From contig JAJRTI010000595.1 of assembly GCA_024278415.1 (NCBI GenBank), forward strand, positions 1 to 14,695: a stretch of 14,695 nt of DNA, in the 5' to 3' direction. Of the stretch, positions 7,301-13,923 are shown one piece after another. Both the position numbers and the translations under genes were made by a program. This DNA comes from Planctomycetota bacterium (GTDB lineage: Bacteria > Planctomycetota > Brocadiia > JAJRTI01). A model generated the notes under the pieces. It had not been told where the DNA came from and did not search any database. It worked only from the letters and a program-made list of their open reading frames with translations. Position 1 is the first letter of the stretch. Every line of letters starts with the position of its first letter.

Positions 7301-7814
7301 CACCATTTACAAAATCTACGCGCCGCGCAACGAGCGCGTGGAGATCCGCAACAACCTGTTCGGCGAGAACCTGTTTCCCCAGAAGAAGAGGCAATACAAG
7401 ATCGTGCTCATGAGCAACAAGGTGGTGGACATGGACTACAACTGCTTCTACTTCGACCCCGAGAATGACGAGCGCCGGGCGATCGACATCGCGATCCCCG
7501 GCATCGACCTGGCCGCGGTCACTGCGCTGCCCGAGCAGCAGGCCCCAGCCGCGAAGCCGCAGCGCTTCGGCGTCCGCGGCACGCTCGACCTATGGCAGAA
7601 GCAACTCGGCCGCGGCCGGCACAGCTTCATCGCGGACCCGAAGTGGGTAGATGTGAACGCGCTGGCCGCCGCGCGCTCGCGCTTCCGCGGCTGGCCGAAC
7701 CGATTCGCCGAGTACCGGCCGCTCACCCGCGAGGAGTTTCGCCTGGCCGACGATAGCCCCTGCCGCGGCGCGGGCGAGGGCGGCGTGGACATGGGGGCCG
7801 ACTACTCGTACTGA
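4353..7814 (+). CDS. Giant secreted right-handed beta-helix protein with three DUF1565-like modules and a fibronectin-III-like domain
   Basis: A 1153-residue protein with a likely signal peptide (hydrophobic stretch 9-22, cleavage near ALG-A). Three modules start alike: YYVAKDGRDTHDGASW (25-40), FFVGPNGDDANSGTS (434-448) and FHVSTAGDDAAPGSE (806-820), each leading to PGD- or AGQ- and GTY/GVY motifs (GVYRE, GTYAE, GTYHE). That is the DUF1565 entry to a parallel beta-helix. Helix repeats rich in N, V and I follow, for example 545-605 and 945-1005. Modules two and three end alike (CRGRGYLGRPIGA; CRGAGEGGVDMGA). Residues 675-797 look like fibronectin III (TATTADLAWS, LKPGTRYFFRV). AGAGG lies 7 nt before the ATG, 11 nt after the dehydrogenase. 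Members of this fold are lyases, hydrolases or glycan binders; which one is unknown. No anchor or sorting signal is seen at the C-terminus. Confidence 0.88.
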   Translation: MELPRRSHCLVLLAVATRLALGATYYVAKDGRDTHDGASWAQAFATIAKGVEPLKPGDTLVVGPGVYREQVFIEKSGTRDNPITVRAQFPGRTELVGSVRLAEWAPVRGRQQVFRAKLDQPTYLVYEKDTDTEYLEVANLPTVERTPGSFYYAAHEKAIYVHPSDDMGMAHHVVDACVLDYGLASLTTKRGWDHAPRRVGLVIDGFVVRDYNTYGIFIHNADDCAVRRCIVHHCRRGIFTYSALRSEITDCEAFACADRFNREMGDIAMMSYSFECLLARNVVHSTRQHGIRFYGGFYGCAMRDNLAYGCQIGAHVKGRVYDHAKATRYARFSDGGKPALKPDAEMVFTGNVAHQIVGTGLIPHYCRYERNVGVKVQSGRATTREFNIELPAEPTPEDRFAAPEWHDLRLQSDSPHLKPGFDRLNVFPHRGAVFFVGPNGDDANSGTSIAAAWKTLGRAVSRLKAGQMLYLLPGTYAEPIKLRGLKAAATPTIIRARSKGQVVIDVGGKHAAAVEIAGCRGVRVQGLRVRGATEHAMRVRNSADVQISENEVFDNTGDGVRVEGDSPDVRIVSNTIVFNAGAGVAVDNAAERAWVVGNIVRGNGTQIRFPSGLPTDAYCDLNNVEGGNVDLPPGFVDTDARDLRLTRTSLCRGRGYLGRPIGAGRVAPAAAEEAAFTDVRVVDATATTADLAWSTRGGKATEIVAYGADPQKLDTVLVRDTGHYYGMHHLRTLTGLKPGTRYFFRVGSRRLLDGPAPYHSFRYAWPERTPAGEEEYYKTLRKEDRLGEQLVSFTTRVRDTIAPRTFHVSTAGDDAAPGSEAEPWRTITRACEMAGPGDRVVVHAGTYHECIRPIRSGLPGHPITFEAARGERAEINGARELIPYGADLHNRRYIVIRGFVFFGQTETGPDRNGFGQIRAVECEGIRVEQCLFDGRMNYVNPVFAYRSRDVTIHNNIFVSHHVGMIVHDNAGAITITRNSFLGPTIYKIYAPRNERVEIRNNLFGENLFPQKKRQYKIVLMSNKVVDMDYNCFYFDPENDERRAIDIAIPGIDLAAVTALPEQQAPAAKPQRFGVRGTLDLWQKQLGRGRHSFIADPKWVDVNALAAARSRFRGWPNRFAEYRPLTREEFRLADDSPCRGAGEGGVDMGADYSY

Positions 7815-7879
7815 GGGACGGGGCGCCACAGGAGTTTCCCCACGGAGGTTTGCTGATCCGAACGGCCCAGGCCGCAGGC

Positions 7880-7947
7880 TCGTAGTAGGGCGATTCATCG
7901 CCCGTCTCTCCGTCCGAAGCAACGGGCGATAAATCGCCCTACTACGA
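7880..7947. repeat. 26-bp inverted repeat made of two self-complementary halves
   Basis: 7880-7905 and 7922-7947 are reverse complements except for one base, separated by 16 nt. Each half also contains its own palindrome: GGGCGATTCATCGCCC on the left and GGGCGATAAATCGCCC on the right. It can therefore fold either as one long stem or as two small hairpins. It lies in the 343-bp gap between the beta-helix gene and aroA. No T-run follows on either strand, so it is probably a dispersed palindromic repeat rather than a terminator. Confidence 0.8.
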
Positions 7948-8065
7948 ACAGCCCAACTCGCCCCTTCCGCTTGTGCGCACATCACAATCATTCCAACCTA
8001 CCGGCCGCACAGGCCTTGGGGGGACCGTTGCGTGTTCTGGGGAAACTCGTGGCAGGGCGCCACCC

Positions 8066-8094
8066 TTGACACATGGGCAAGGCTGCGGCAGGAT
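8066..8094 (+). promoter_or_regulatory. Candidate promoter of aroA
   Basis: A perfect -35 hexamer TTGACA (8066-8071) is followed after 17 nt by CAGGAT (8089-8094), a weak -10 matching at three positions. It would give a leader of about 57 nt. Apart from this promoter and the inverted repeat at 7880-7947, nothing else is seen in 7815-8157. Confidence 0.35.
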
Positions 8095-8157
8095 GGCCCC
8101 CCTTGCGTTCGCCTCCGCAAGCCATCCTTTCGCGTCTGCCTCACAAAACGTACTGCC

Positions 8158-9423
8158 ATGGAATTCACCACTCACAAGTCCGCGCTCTCAGGTGCGGTCG
8201 ATATCCCCGCGTCGAAGTCGCACACGATCCGTGCGCTCGTCATTGCGTCGCTCGCGGAGGGCAAGTCGAAGCTCGTGCAGCCTCTGCACTCGCTCGACAC
8301 CGAAGCCTGCGTGGACGTGTGCCGCGCGCTCGGCGCCCGGATCGAGGTCGGCGACGACATCGTCGTGGCCGGCACGGCCGGCGCCCTTGCCGCGCCCGAC
8401 GACGTGCTCGACGTTAAGAACTCCGGCACCACGCTCTACGTCGCGCTCGCGATGGCGTCGCTGCTCGATGGCGCGGCGGTCTTCACGGGCGACGAGCAGA
8501 TCCGCAAGCGCCCCGCGGGCAATCTCATCGACGCGCTGAACGATCTCGGCGCGAACGTGTGGTCCACCCGCGGCAACGGCATGACGCCCATCGTGGTGCA
8601 AGGCCCCCTGCGCGGCGGCCGCACGAGCATCGAGTGCCCGTCGTCGCAATACCTCACCGCGCTACTCATCAGCACGCCGCTCGCGCCGGAGCCGGTCGTG
8701 ATTGACGTGCCGCTCCTGCACGAGCAGCCCTACGTGCACATCACCCTGGGCTGGCTCGACGAACAGGGCATCCGTTACGAGCGCGACGCGCTCGCACAGT
8801 TCCGCATCGAGCCGGGGCAGGGCTACCGCGCGTTCGAGAAGCGCATTGCCGCGGACTTCTCGTCCGCCACGTTCTTCCTCGTCGCGGCGGCGATCACCGG
8901 CTCCGAACTCACGCTGATGGGCTTGGACATGAACGACGCGCAAGGCGACAAGGCGGTGGTGCACATGCTCGCCGAGATGGGCGCGGAGGTCGAGGTCTTG
9001 CCGGATGGCGTGCGCATTGCCGGACGCGAGCTGAAAGGCGGCGAATTCGACATGAACGCGACGCCGGACGCGCTTCCGGCCATGGCCGTGGCCGCGAGCT
9101 TCGCGGAGGGCGAGACGCGGCTCGTGAACGTGCCCCAAGCGCGGCTCAAGGAGACCGACCGCATCGCGGTCATGCACCAAGAGTTGGCGAAGCTGGGCGT
9201 GCAGGTCGAAGAACTGGAGGACGGCCTGGCCATCCAGGGCGGGAGCTTCAAGGGAGGTTCGGCGCACGGCCACGGCGACCATCGCGTCGTCATGGCGCTT
9301 GCGGTGGCGGGGCTCGCATCGCCGGAGCCGGTCACCGTCGACACGGCCGAGGCCGCGAGCATCACGTTCCCGAACTTCGCAGAGCTGGTGCAGTCCGTGG
9401 GCGGCAGGATCGAAGCGAGGTGA
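8158..9423 (+). CDS. aroA: 3-phosphoshikimate 1-carboxyvinyltransferase (EPSP synthase)
   Basis: Transfers enolpyruvate from PEP to shikimate-3-phosphate, the sixth shikimate-pathway step, in the cytosol. The 421-residue protein has PASKSHTIRALVIAS near the start (the PEP/S3P-binding Lys and Arg), KNSGTTLY, RKRPAGNLIDAL, the S3P-site SSQYLTAL, PDALPAM with the catalytic Asp, ARLKETDRI and GHGDHRVVMAL. Length is usual for the family. The open frame extends back to 8032, but the upstream residues are unlike AroA and the ATG at 8158 gives MEFTTHKSALSGAVDIPASKS, the normal N-terminus. No clear Shine-Dalgarno is present. The conserved Arg that usually follows the GTx motif (E. coli Arg100) is Tyr here, a variant I recall from spirochaete-type enzymes. 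It stands alone, away from other aromatic genes. Confidence 0.94.
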   Translation: MEFTTHKSALSGAVDIPASKSHTIRALVIASLAEGKSKLVQPLHSLDTEACVDVCRALGARIEVGDDIVVAGTAGALAAPDDVLDVKNSGTTLYVALAMASLLDGAAVFTGDEQIRKRPAGNLIDALNDLGANVWSTRGNGMTPIVVQGPLRGGRTSIECPSSQYLTALLISTPLAPEPVVIDVPLLHEQPYVHITLGWLDEQGIRYERDALAQFRIEPGQGYRAFEKRIAADFSSATFFLVAAAITGSELTLMGLDMNDAQGDKAVVHMLAEMGAEVEVLPDGVRIAGRELKGGEFDMNATPDALPAMAVAASFAEGETRLVNVPQARLKETDRIAVMHQELAKLGVQVEELEDGLAIQGGSFKGGSAHGHGDHRVVMALAVAGLASPEPVTVDTAEAASITFPNFAELVQSVGGRIEAR

Positions 9424-9445
9424 CGCGGCCCGGCGCCACGGCGCT

Positions 9446-9568
9446 GGTGCTGGACGTCCACGTCCAGCACCCATTCGGCGCGGACGTTTCGTCCGCTCGC
9501 GAACCCTCGGATTCCTAGCGGACCAGGAGGTCCGCGCCTGGGGGTCACGGACGTGGACGTCCGTGACC
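9446..9568. repeat. Array of four GGAC/GTCC hairpins between aroA and xer
   Basis: Four perfect hairpins follow each other. 9446-9471: 12-bp stem, loop CC. 9480-9496: GCGGACG/CGTCCGC, loop TTT. 9518-9535: GCGGACC/GGTCCGC, loop AGGA. 9543-9568: 12-bp stem, loop GG. The outer two share the ACGT-CC/GG-ACGT centre and the inner two share the GCGGAC foot. No T-runs follow. This resembles clusters of extragenic palindromes more than a terminator. The rest of 9424-9769 holds only C/G-rich sequence and the candidate xer promoter. Confidence 0.75.
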
Positions 9569-9732
9569 AGTCGCCACGCGCGCCGGCCGAGCCGCATGCC
9601 TCCCCTCTGAGGGGGACTTACAGGGGGGTGTACGAACTCTTGGGTGCGTTTCTCAGAGACACTCACTTCTCATGGAGTCGACCCGCCCCCTGCCCCCTCC
9701 CTGCAAGGGAGGGGGTGACACGGCCAGCCGCC

Positions 9733-9761
9733 TTGCGTGTGACACGGGCGCGTGCTACTAG
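9733..9761 (+). promoter_or_regulatory. Candidate promoter of the xer gene
   Basis: TTGCGT (9733-9738), 17 nt, then TACTAG (9756-9761) preceded by TGC as an extended -10. The predicted start near 9768 lies at the ATG (9770), so the mRNA would be leaderless, which fits the lack of a clear Shine-Dalgarno. The hexamer matches are only moderate. Confidence 0.3.
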
Positions 9762-9769
9762 TGGGGGCC

Positions 9770-10660
9770 ATGGACGACCTTATCGAACGCTTCCTCGAGC
9801 GCCTGGAGACGGAGCGCAACTTCTCCGTGCACACGCTGCGCGCGTACGGCGCGGACCTCGACCAATTCAAGCGCTTCCTGGTCGTGGAGAAGGTGGCGGG
9901 GCCGGCCGCGGTGGACCACATGGCGCTGCGCAAGTTCCTGGCGTACTTGCGCCGGCAGGAGTACTCGAAGCGCACCATCGCCCGGAAGCTCTCGTCGATC
10001 CGCACCTTCTACCGATTCCTCTGCCTGGAAGGCATCACCGAGACCAACCCCGCGGCCGCGGTGCGCACCCCGCGGCTCGACAAGCTCCTGCCCCACTTCC
10101 TCGATGGCAGCGAAATCATACGCCTGCTCGAAGCGCCGGACACGTCGAACCTCGCGGGGCTTCGAGACCGGGCGATCCTGGAGTTGCTCTACAGCACGGG
10201 GCTGCGCGTGAGCGAACTCGTGGGGCTCAACGTGGACGACGTGGACTGGTTCGGCGAGGTCGTGCGCGCCCGGGGCAAGGGCAAGAAGGAGCGCCTCGCG
10301 CCGGTCGGCCGGCCGGCCATGAACGCACTTAGGGCGTACATCGAGGAGCGCGACCTAGCGCTCAAGGGCACGACGTTCGAGCGCCGTGCAATCTTCCTCA
10401 ACAAGCACGGCAAACGCATCACGTCCCGCAGCGTGCAGCGCATCCTCGACAAATACATCAAGGTGGCCGGCCTGAGCGGCAAGACGTCGCCCCACACGCT
10501 GCGGCACAGCTTCGCGACGCACTTGCTCGATCGCGGCGCGGACTTGCGCTCCGTGCAGGAGCTGCTGGGCCACGAGAACATTGCGACGACGCAGATCTAC
10601 ACCCACCTCACGGCCGAGCGCCTGCGCGAGGTCTACGACAAGGCGCACCCGCGCGCGTGA
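9770..10660 (+). CDS. Tyrosine recombinase of the XerC/XerD family
   Basis: Site-specific recombinase that resolves chromosome dimers at dif at the septum, normally as a XerC-XerD pair with FtsK. From the ATG at 9770 the protein has 296 residues, against 298 in E. coli. Residues 1-100 are the SAM-like DNA-binding domain. The catalytic set R146, K170, H242, R245, H268 and Y277 is complete, in STGLRVSEL, GKGKKERL, PHTLRHSFATHLL, LLGHENIATTQIYTHL, each offset by two from E. coli XerD. A GTG at 9752 would add six residues, less likely given family length. The C-terminal YDKAHPRA is XerC-like while TAERLR is XerD-like, so C versus D is left open. No integrase-type neighbours, attachment site or excisionase suggest a mobile element. 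Confidence 0.93.
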   Translation: MDDLIERFLERLETERNFSVHTLRAYGADLDQFKRFLVVEKVAGPAAVDHMALRKFLAYLRRQEYSKRTIARKLSSIRTFYRFLCLEGITETNPAAAVRTPRLDKLLPHFLDGSEIIRLLEAPDTSNLAGLRDRAILELLYSTGLRVSELVGLNVDDVDWFGEVVRARGKGKKERLAPVGRPAMNALRAYIEERDLALKGTTFERRAIFLNKHGKRITSRSVQRILDKYIKVAGLSGKTSPHTLRHSFATHLLDRGADLRSVQELLGHENIATTQIYTHLTAERLREVYDKAHPRA

Positions 10661-10675
10661 GCACGGAAGGGGAAC

Positions 10676-10702
10676 CACGAAGGACACGAAGAGCGCGAAG
10701 GG
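10676..10702. repeat. Degenerate 9-bp tandem repeat CACGAAGGA
   Basis: Three adjacent 9-mers, CACGAAGGA, CACGAAGAG and CGCGAAGGG, lie in the 74-bp gap between the convergent xer and epimerase genes. I recall 'accacgaaggacacgaag' strings as common intergenic repeats in planctomycete-like genomes, not verified. No hairpin terminator was found in this gap. Confidence 0.5.
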
Positions 10703-10734
10703 GCGAGAACGTGAAGGGGGCCGCGCACCCGCAC

Positions 10735-11802
10735 TTACGCCCGCGTGGCCAAGGCCTCGTGGATCTCGACCACGATGTCCTTCAGGTCGTAACGATACCC
10801 CCAATCCGGGTAGTGTCCCTTGAACTTCGACACGTCGCTGATCCACCAGATGTGGTCGCCCGCGCGGTGGGTCTCGCTGTAGGACCATTCCAACTTCTTG
10901 CCGGCCACCTCCTCGCAGAGCGCGATGGCTTCGAGCATGGAGCAGTTCGAATGCCGGCTGCCGCCCGCGTTGTACACCTCGCCGCTTCGGGGCGCTTGGC
11001 AGAAGTGCCAGAACATATTCACCAAGTCGAAGCTGTGGATGTTGTCCCGCACCTGCTTGCCCTTGTACCCGAATACCGTGTACGGCTGGCCCGTGATGGT
11101 GCACTTCATGAGGTACGCGAGGAACCCGTGGAGCTGCGCGCCGGAATGGTTGGGGCCGGTCAGGCAGCCTCCGCGGAAGCAGGCCGTCTTCATGCCGAAG
11201 TAGCGGCCATACTCCTGCACGAGCACGTCCGCGGCCACCTTCGACGCGCCGAACAGGCTGTGCATGCTCTGATCGATGCTCATGGTCTCGTCGATGCCGC
11301 GCTCCGCGAACGGATGCGACGCGTCGAGTTCCCATCGGATCTCCTGCTCCACCAGCGGCAGTCCATTGGGCGTGTCGCCGTAGACCTTGTTCGTGGAGGT
11401 GAAGATGAACACCGCGTCGGGGCAGTGCTGCCGGGCCATCTCCAGCAGCACAAGCGTGCCTTGCGCGTTGACGGAGAAGTCGGTCAGCGGCTCCCGCGCG
11501 GCCCAGTCGTGCGACGGCTGCGCCGCGGTGTGCACGATGACCTTCACCGATGAGCCGTACTCCGCAAAGATGCGCTCCATCGCGTCCGCGTCGCGGATGT
11601 CCGCGTTGTGGTGGTGGAACCCTGGCACGCGCTCGGCCAGGCGTTCGGTGTTCCACGCGGTCGAGGCCTCGTCGCCAAAGAAGTAGCTCCGCATGTCGTT
11701 GTCGATGCCCACGACCTCGAGGCCCTTGTCCGCGAAGAACGCGACGGTCTCCGAGCCGATGAGCCCGCCGGAGCCGGTGACGATGACGATGCCTGAGTCC
11801 AT
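10735..11802 (-). CDS. NAD-dependent sugar epimerase/dehydratase (CDP-paratose/tyvelose 2-epimerase-like)
   Basis: A 355-residue extended short-chain dehydrogenase. TGSGGLIG (9-16) binds NAD and HTAAQPS and [10 protein letters not shown] follow at the expected places. STNKVYGD, the E/D-rich insert and [14 protein letters not shown] resemble CDP-paratose 2-epimerase (RfbE), which makes CDP-tyvelose for surface polysaccharide. The usual YxxxK catalytic motif reads F-G-A-S-K ([12 protein letters not shown]), so the catalytic Tyr is Phe. ATG at 11802 follows AAAGGA with 9-nt spacing (11817-11812). It stands alone, divergent from coaX with its own promoter. No other dideoxy-sugar genes are nearby, so the exact substrate is uncertain; a different C2-type epimerase or a surface-glycan enzyme is equally possible. 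Confidence 0.85.
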   Translation of the reverse strand: MDSGIVIVTGSGGLIGSETVAFFADKGLEVVGIDNDMRSYFFGDEASTAWNTERLAERVPGFHHHNADIRDADAMERIFAEYGSSVKVIVHTAAQPSHDWAAREPLTDFSVNAQGTLVLLEMARQHCPDAVFIFTSTNKVYGDTPNGLPLVEQEIRWELDASHPFAERGIDETMSIDQSMHSLFGASKVAADVLVQEYGRYFGMKTACFRGGCLTGPNHSGAQLHGFLAYLMKCTITGQPYTVFGYKGKQVRDNIHSFDLVNMFWHFCQAPRSGEVYNAGGSRHSNCSMLEAIALCEEVAGKKLEWSYSETHRAGDHIWWISDVSKFKGHYPDWGYRYDLKDIVVEIHEALATRA

Positions 11803-11841
11803 GAACAGTGGTCCTTTCCACGACGCGAGGTGTTGGCGCGC

Positions 11842-11869
11842 ATTGTACCAAAACGGACCGGCGCTTCAA
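11842..11869 (-). promoter_or_regulatory. Promoter of the epimerase gene
   Basis: On the minus strand TTGAAG (11869-11864), 16 nt, then TACAAT (11847-11842), five of six matches to TATAAT. It predicts a start near 11835 and a leader of about 33 nt that includes the AAAGGA site. Confidence 0.6.
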
Positions 11870-11909
11870 GGCGAGCACGATCGCTTCGGAGGCAGAGGGG
11901 CGCGGCAGA

Positions 11910-11931
11910 CACGGTTGGCGGACCAACCGTG
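11910..11931. repeat. Inverted repeat CACGGTTGG/CCAACCGTG between divergent promoters
   Basis: A 9-bp perfect inverted repeat with spacer CGGA lies about 40 bp from each of the two divergent core promoters. It could be an operator shared by both genes or a dispersed palindrome; the sequence alone does not decide. Confidence 0.6.
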
Positions 11932-11947
11932 CCACACGCGACGCGCG

Positions 11948-11976
11948 TTGCGCTTGGGACGAGGCGGCGCTATACT
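11948..11976 (+). promoter_or_regulatory. Promoter of coaX
   Basis: TTGCGC (11948-11953), 17 nt, then TATACT (11971-11976), a five-of-six -10. Transcription would start near 11983, about 29 nt before the coaX ATG at 12012. No strong Shine-Dalgarno is present in the short leader. Confidence 0.6.
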
Positions 11977-12011
11977 CGCGCCGCGATCCCGTATTCCCGT
12001 GAGCCCACGCC

Positions 12012-12767
12012 ATGTCCGACCTACTCCTCGCCATCGACATCGGCAACAGCCGCACCGCGCTTGGGCTGTTCGACGCGGGGCGGTTGTCCGCGCGGCACAG
12101 CGTCGCCAACGCCGGCCTGGCCACGCTGCCGCAGCGCCTGACCGAGGCCCTGGCGGGCGTCGCACCCAAGGCCGTCGCGGTCGCGTCGGTGAACCCGCAC
12201 GTGTGGGAGGTCGTGCGCCAGTGGAGCCGCGACGAACTGGCCCAGCCTGCGCGGCGCGTGCGCCGCGATCTGCCGGCGGCCATGCCGCTGCGGATCGAGA
12301 GCCCCCACACCCTCGGTGACGACCGGCTCATGAACGCAGTCGCCGCGTACGCCCGCGCACGAGGCGCCGCGATCGTCGTCGACTTCGGCACCGCGACCAC
12401 GTTCGAGGCCGTATCCGCGGCCGGGGAGTTCGTGGGCGGAGCCATTGCGCCGGGCCTGAAGCTCGCGGCCCAGGCGCTGCACGCGGAGACCGCGCAGTTG
12501 CCGGCCGTCGAGCCCGACGCCGCGCCGGACGCGCTGGGCCGGCACACGCGGGCGTCCATGCTCTCGGGCTGCTTCTACGGGCAGGTGGGCTTGACCAAGG
12601 AGATGATCGCGCGGCTCAAGAACGACGTTGGGGCCGACGCCAAGGTCTATGCCACCGGCGGCGACGCGGCCCTCATCGCGCCTCACGTGCCCGCAATCGA
12701 CGAGGTCGTTCCCGCACTCACACTTGAAGGCATCGAGCAGACTTACCGCGCTGCGGCGATGTCTTGA
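12012..12767 (+). CDS. coaX: Type III pantothenate kinase
   Basis: Phosphorylates pantothenate in the first step of coenzyme A synthesis; the type III enzymes belong to the ASKHA fold and are not feedback-inhibited by CoA. The 251-residue protein has the phosphate-loop DIGNSRT (9-15), GDDRLMNAVAAY with the pantothenate-binding Asp-Arg, DFGTATTF and GGAIAPGL, all in family order and spacing, and the C-terminal ATGGDA. Length matches the usual 245-260. The deacetylase-like gene begins 8 nt after its stop and probably shares its mRNA. No birA precedes it, although CoaX is often next to BirA. Confidence 0.95.
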   Translation: MSDLLLAIDIGNSRTALGLFDAGRLSARHSVANAGLATLPQRLTEALAGVAPKAVAVASVNPHVWEVVRQWSRDELAQPARRVRRDLPAAMPLRIESPHTLGDDRLMNAVAAYARARGAAIVVDFGTATTFEAVSAAGEFVGGAIAPGLKLAAQALHAETAQLPAVEPDAAPDALGRHTRASMLSGCFYGQVGLTKEMIARLKNDVGADAKVYATGGDAALIAPHVPAIDEVVPALTLEGIEQTYRAAAMS

Positions 12768-12775
12768 GGATTCCC

Positions 12776-13639
12776 ATGCAAGCCATCTTCACCAACGACG
12801 ACGCCGGGTCTGCCCCCGGCCGGCAAATGGTCGAGTGGTTCGACACGGTGGTCGACTGGCTGGGCGGCCAAGGCATCCGCGGCACGTTCTTCTGGGTGCC
12901 CAAGCCCAGGGATCACGAGAAGGCGCGGGAGCTTTGGCGGCCGTCGCTCCTGCGCGCCCAAGACATGGGACACGACTTCCAGCTCCACGGCCACACGCAC
13001 GACAACTGCCTTGAATTCGGCGTCCCCCAGGCCAGCACGCGCCGGGCCAACTCGAAGCCGTTCGACGAGTACGAAGCCAACACCGCGTACTGGCGGGAGC
13101 AGCACGCGGCCGCGAACCTCCAGCGCAAGATCGAAGAGGGCCTCGCGATCTACCGCGACACGTTCGGCGGCCGGCCCGTGGTCTTCCGCTCGCCTTGCTT
13201 GGGCGTGTGCCCGCAGATGTATGAGGCGCTCCACGCGGCCGGCATCCGCTACTCGTCGAGCCGCACGGTGAACCCCACCGCGACCGCGTACACCAAGCTG
13301 CGCGACCCTGCGCTGCGCACGTGGGCGCCGGACTTCCCCTGCACGCCGTGGACGGAGCCCCCGGGGGTGGCCGAAGTGTCCGCGGTGGAGGACCTCTGCA
13401 TCACCGGCGTGCCCGCGAACGATTACCACAACCGGCTCGACCTCTACCTGGGCGAGTTGCGCCGCGTCATGGACGAAATCGGAGACGACGGAACGATCGT
13501 GCTGTGCAGCCACTACCACTCCATGATGCGCACCTGGCGCCAGACCCGGCCGCTCATGGAGCGCGTGATCGAGTGGCTTGGCGAGCAAGGGGTGACGGAA
13601 TGGGTGACGTTCGCCGAGTACGTGGGGCGCGGGGAGTGA
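12776..13639 (+). CDS. Polysaccharide deacetylase (NodB-like) family protein
   Basis: A 287-residue protein of the carbohydrate esterase 4/NodB type. Motif 1 is TNDD (6-9) with the catalytic and metal-binding Asp, motif 2 is LHGHTHDN (70-77) with metal-binding His, motif 3 is VFRSPCLGVCPQMYEAL (136-152), and motif 5 is LCSHYH (243-248). It lacks a signal peptide, so it may act on a cytosolic or nucleotide-linked sugar, unlike secreted chitin or peptidoglycan deacetylases. ATG at 12776 is used with GAGGA 5 nt upstream, overlapping the coaX stop; a TTG four codons earlier is possible but less likely. It is co-oriented with coaX and probably in one operon. Its position just after coaX gives no functional clue. 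Confidence 0.85.
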   Translation: MQAIFTNDDAGSAPGRQMVEWFDTVVDWLGGQGIRGTFFWVPKPRDHEKARELWRPSLLRAQDMGHDFQLHGHTHDNCLEFGVPQASTRRANSKPFDEYEANTAYWREQHAAANLQRKIEEGLAIYRDTFGGRPVVFRSPCLGVCPQMYEALHAAGIRYSSSRTVNPTATAYTKLRDPALRTWAPDFPCTPWTEPPGVAEVSAVEDLCITGVPANDYHNRLDLYLGELRRVMDEIGDDGTIVLCSHYHSMMRTWRQTRPLMERVIEWLGEQGVTEWVTFAEYVGRGE

Positions 13640-13705
13640 AGTGCGGCGCAGTTTGGAGTCCCGTCCGCCGTACGGCGCAATGGCGCTGACTCAAGCGATT
13701 CTGTT

Positions 13706-13750
13706 GTCCCGTAGGGACAATTGAGACTAGCCCAGCACTTCAGTGCTGGG
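13706..13750 (-). repeat. 45-nt double-hairpin unit A (minus orientation)
   Basis: Read on the minus strand: a 20-nt hairpin (CCCAGCACTGAAGTGCTGGG), a 12-nt linker beginning CTAGTCTC, then GTCCCTACGGGAC. Same architecture and length as unit B at 13879-13923. Confidence 0.75.
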
Positions 13751-13878
13751 GACACGGACCGCCAAATGGCCCGTAGTCCCGTAGGGACGGCTGAATGCCG
13801 AGAATGACTGCAGATGAGCGATTCCGCAGCGTTCAGCCGTCCCTACGGGACTGGCAACTTGTCGCAGATGGCACACTT

Positions 13879-13923
13879 CCCAGCGCTGAAGCGCTGGGCT
13901 ATTCTCGGTCGTCCCTACGGGAC
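13879..13923 (+). repeat. 45-nt double-hairpin unit B (plus orientation)
   Basis: A 20-nt hairpin (CCCAGCGCTGAAGCGCTGGG), a 12-nt linker beginning CTATTCTC, then GTCCCTACGGGAC. Compared with unit A, stem positions 7 and 14 change from A-T to G-C together, keeping the pair. Confidence 0.75.

Noticed and set aside
8032..8157. Upstream extension of aroA to 8032
   Set aside because: The added 42 residues do not resemble AroA and would start upstream of the candidate promoter at 8066-8094.
9770..10660. Integrase of a genomic island
   Set aside because: Length, motif spacing and C-terminus match chromosomal XerC/XerD; no tRNA, direct-repeat attachment sites or phage genes adjoin.
10355..12559. 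734-codon minus-strand frame spanning the ends of xer, the epimerase and coaX
   Set aside because: It overlaps three recognised genes, out of frame with the epimerase, and resembles no protein family.
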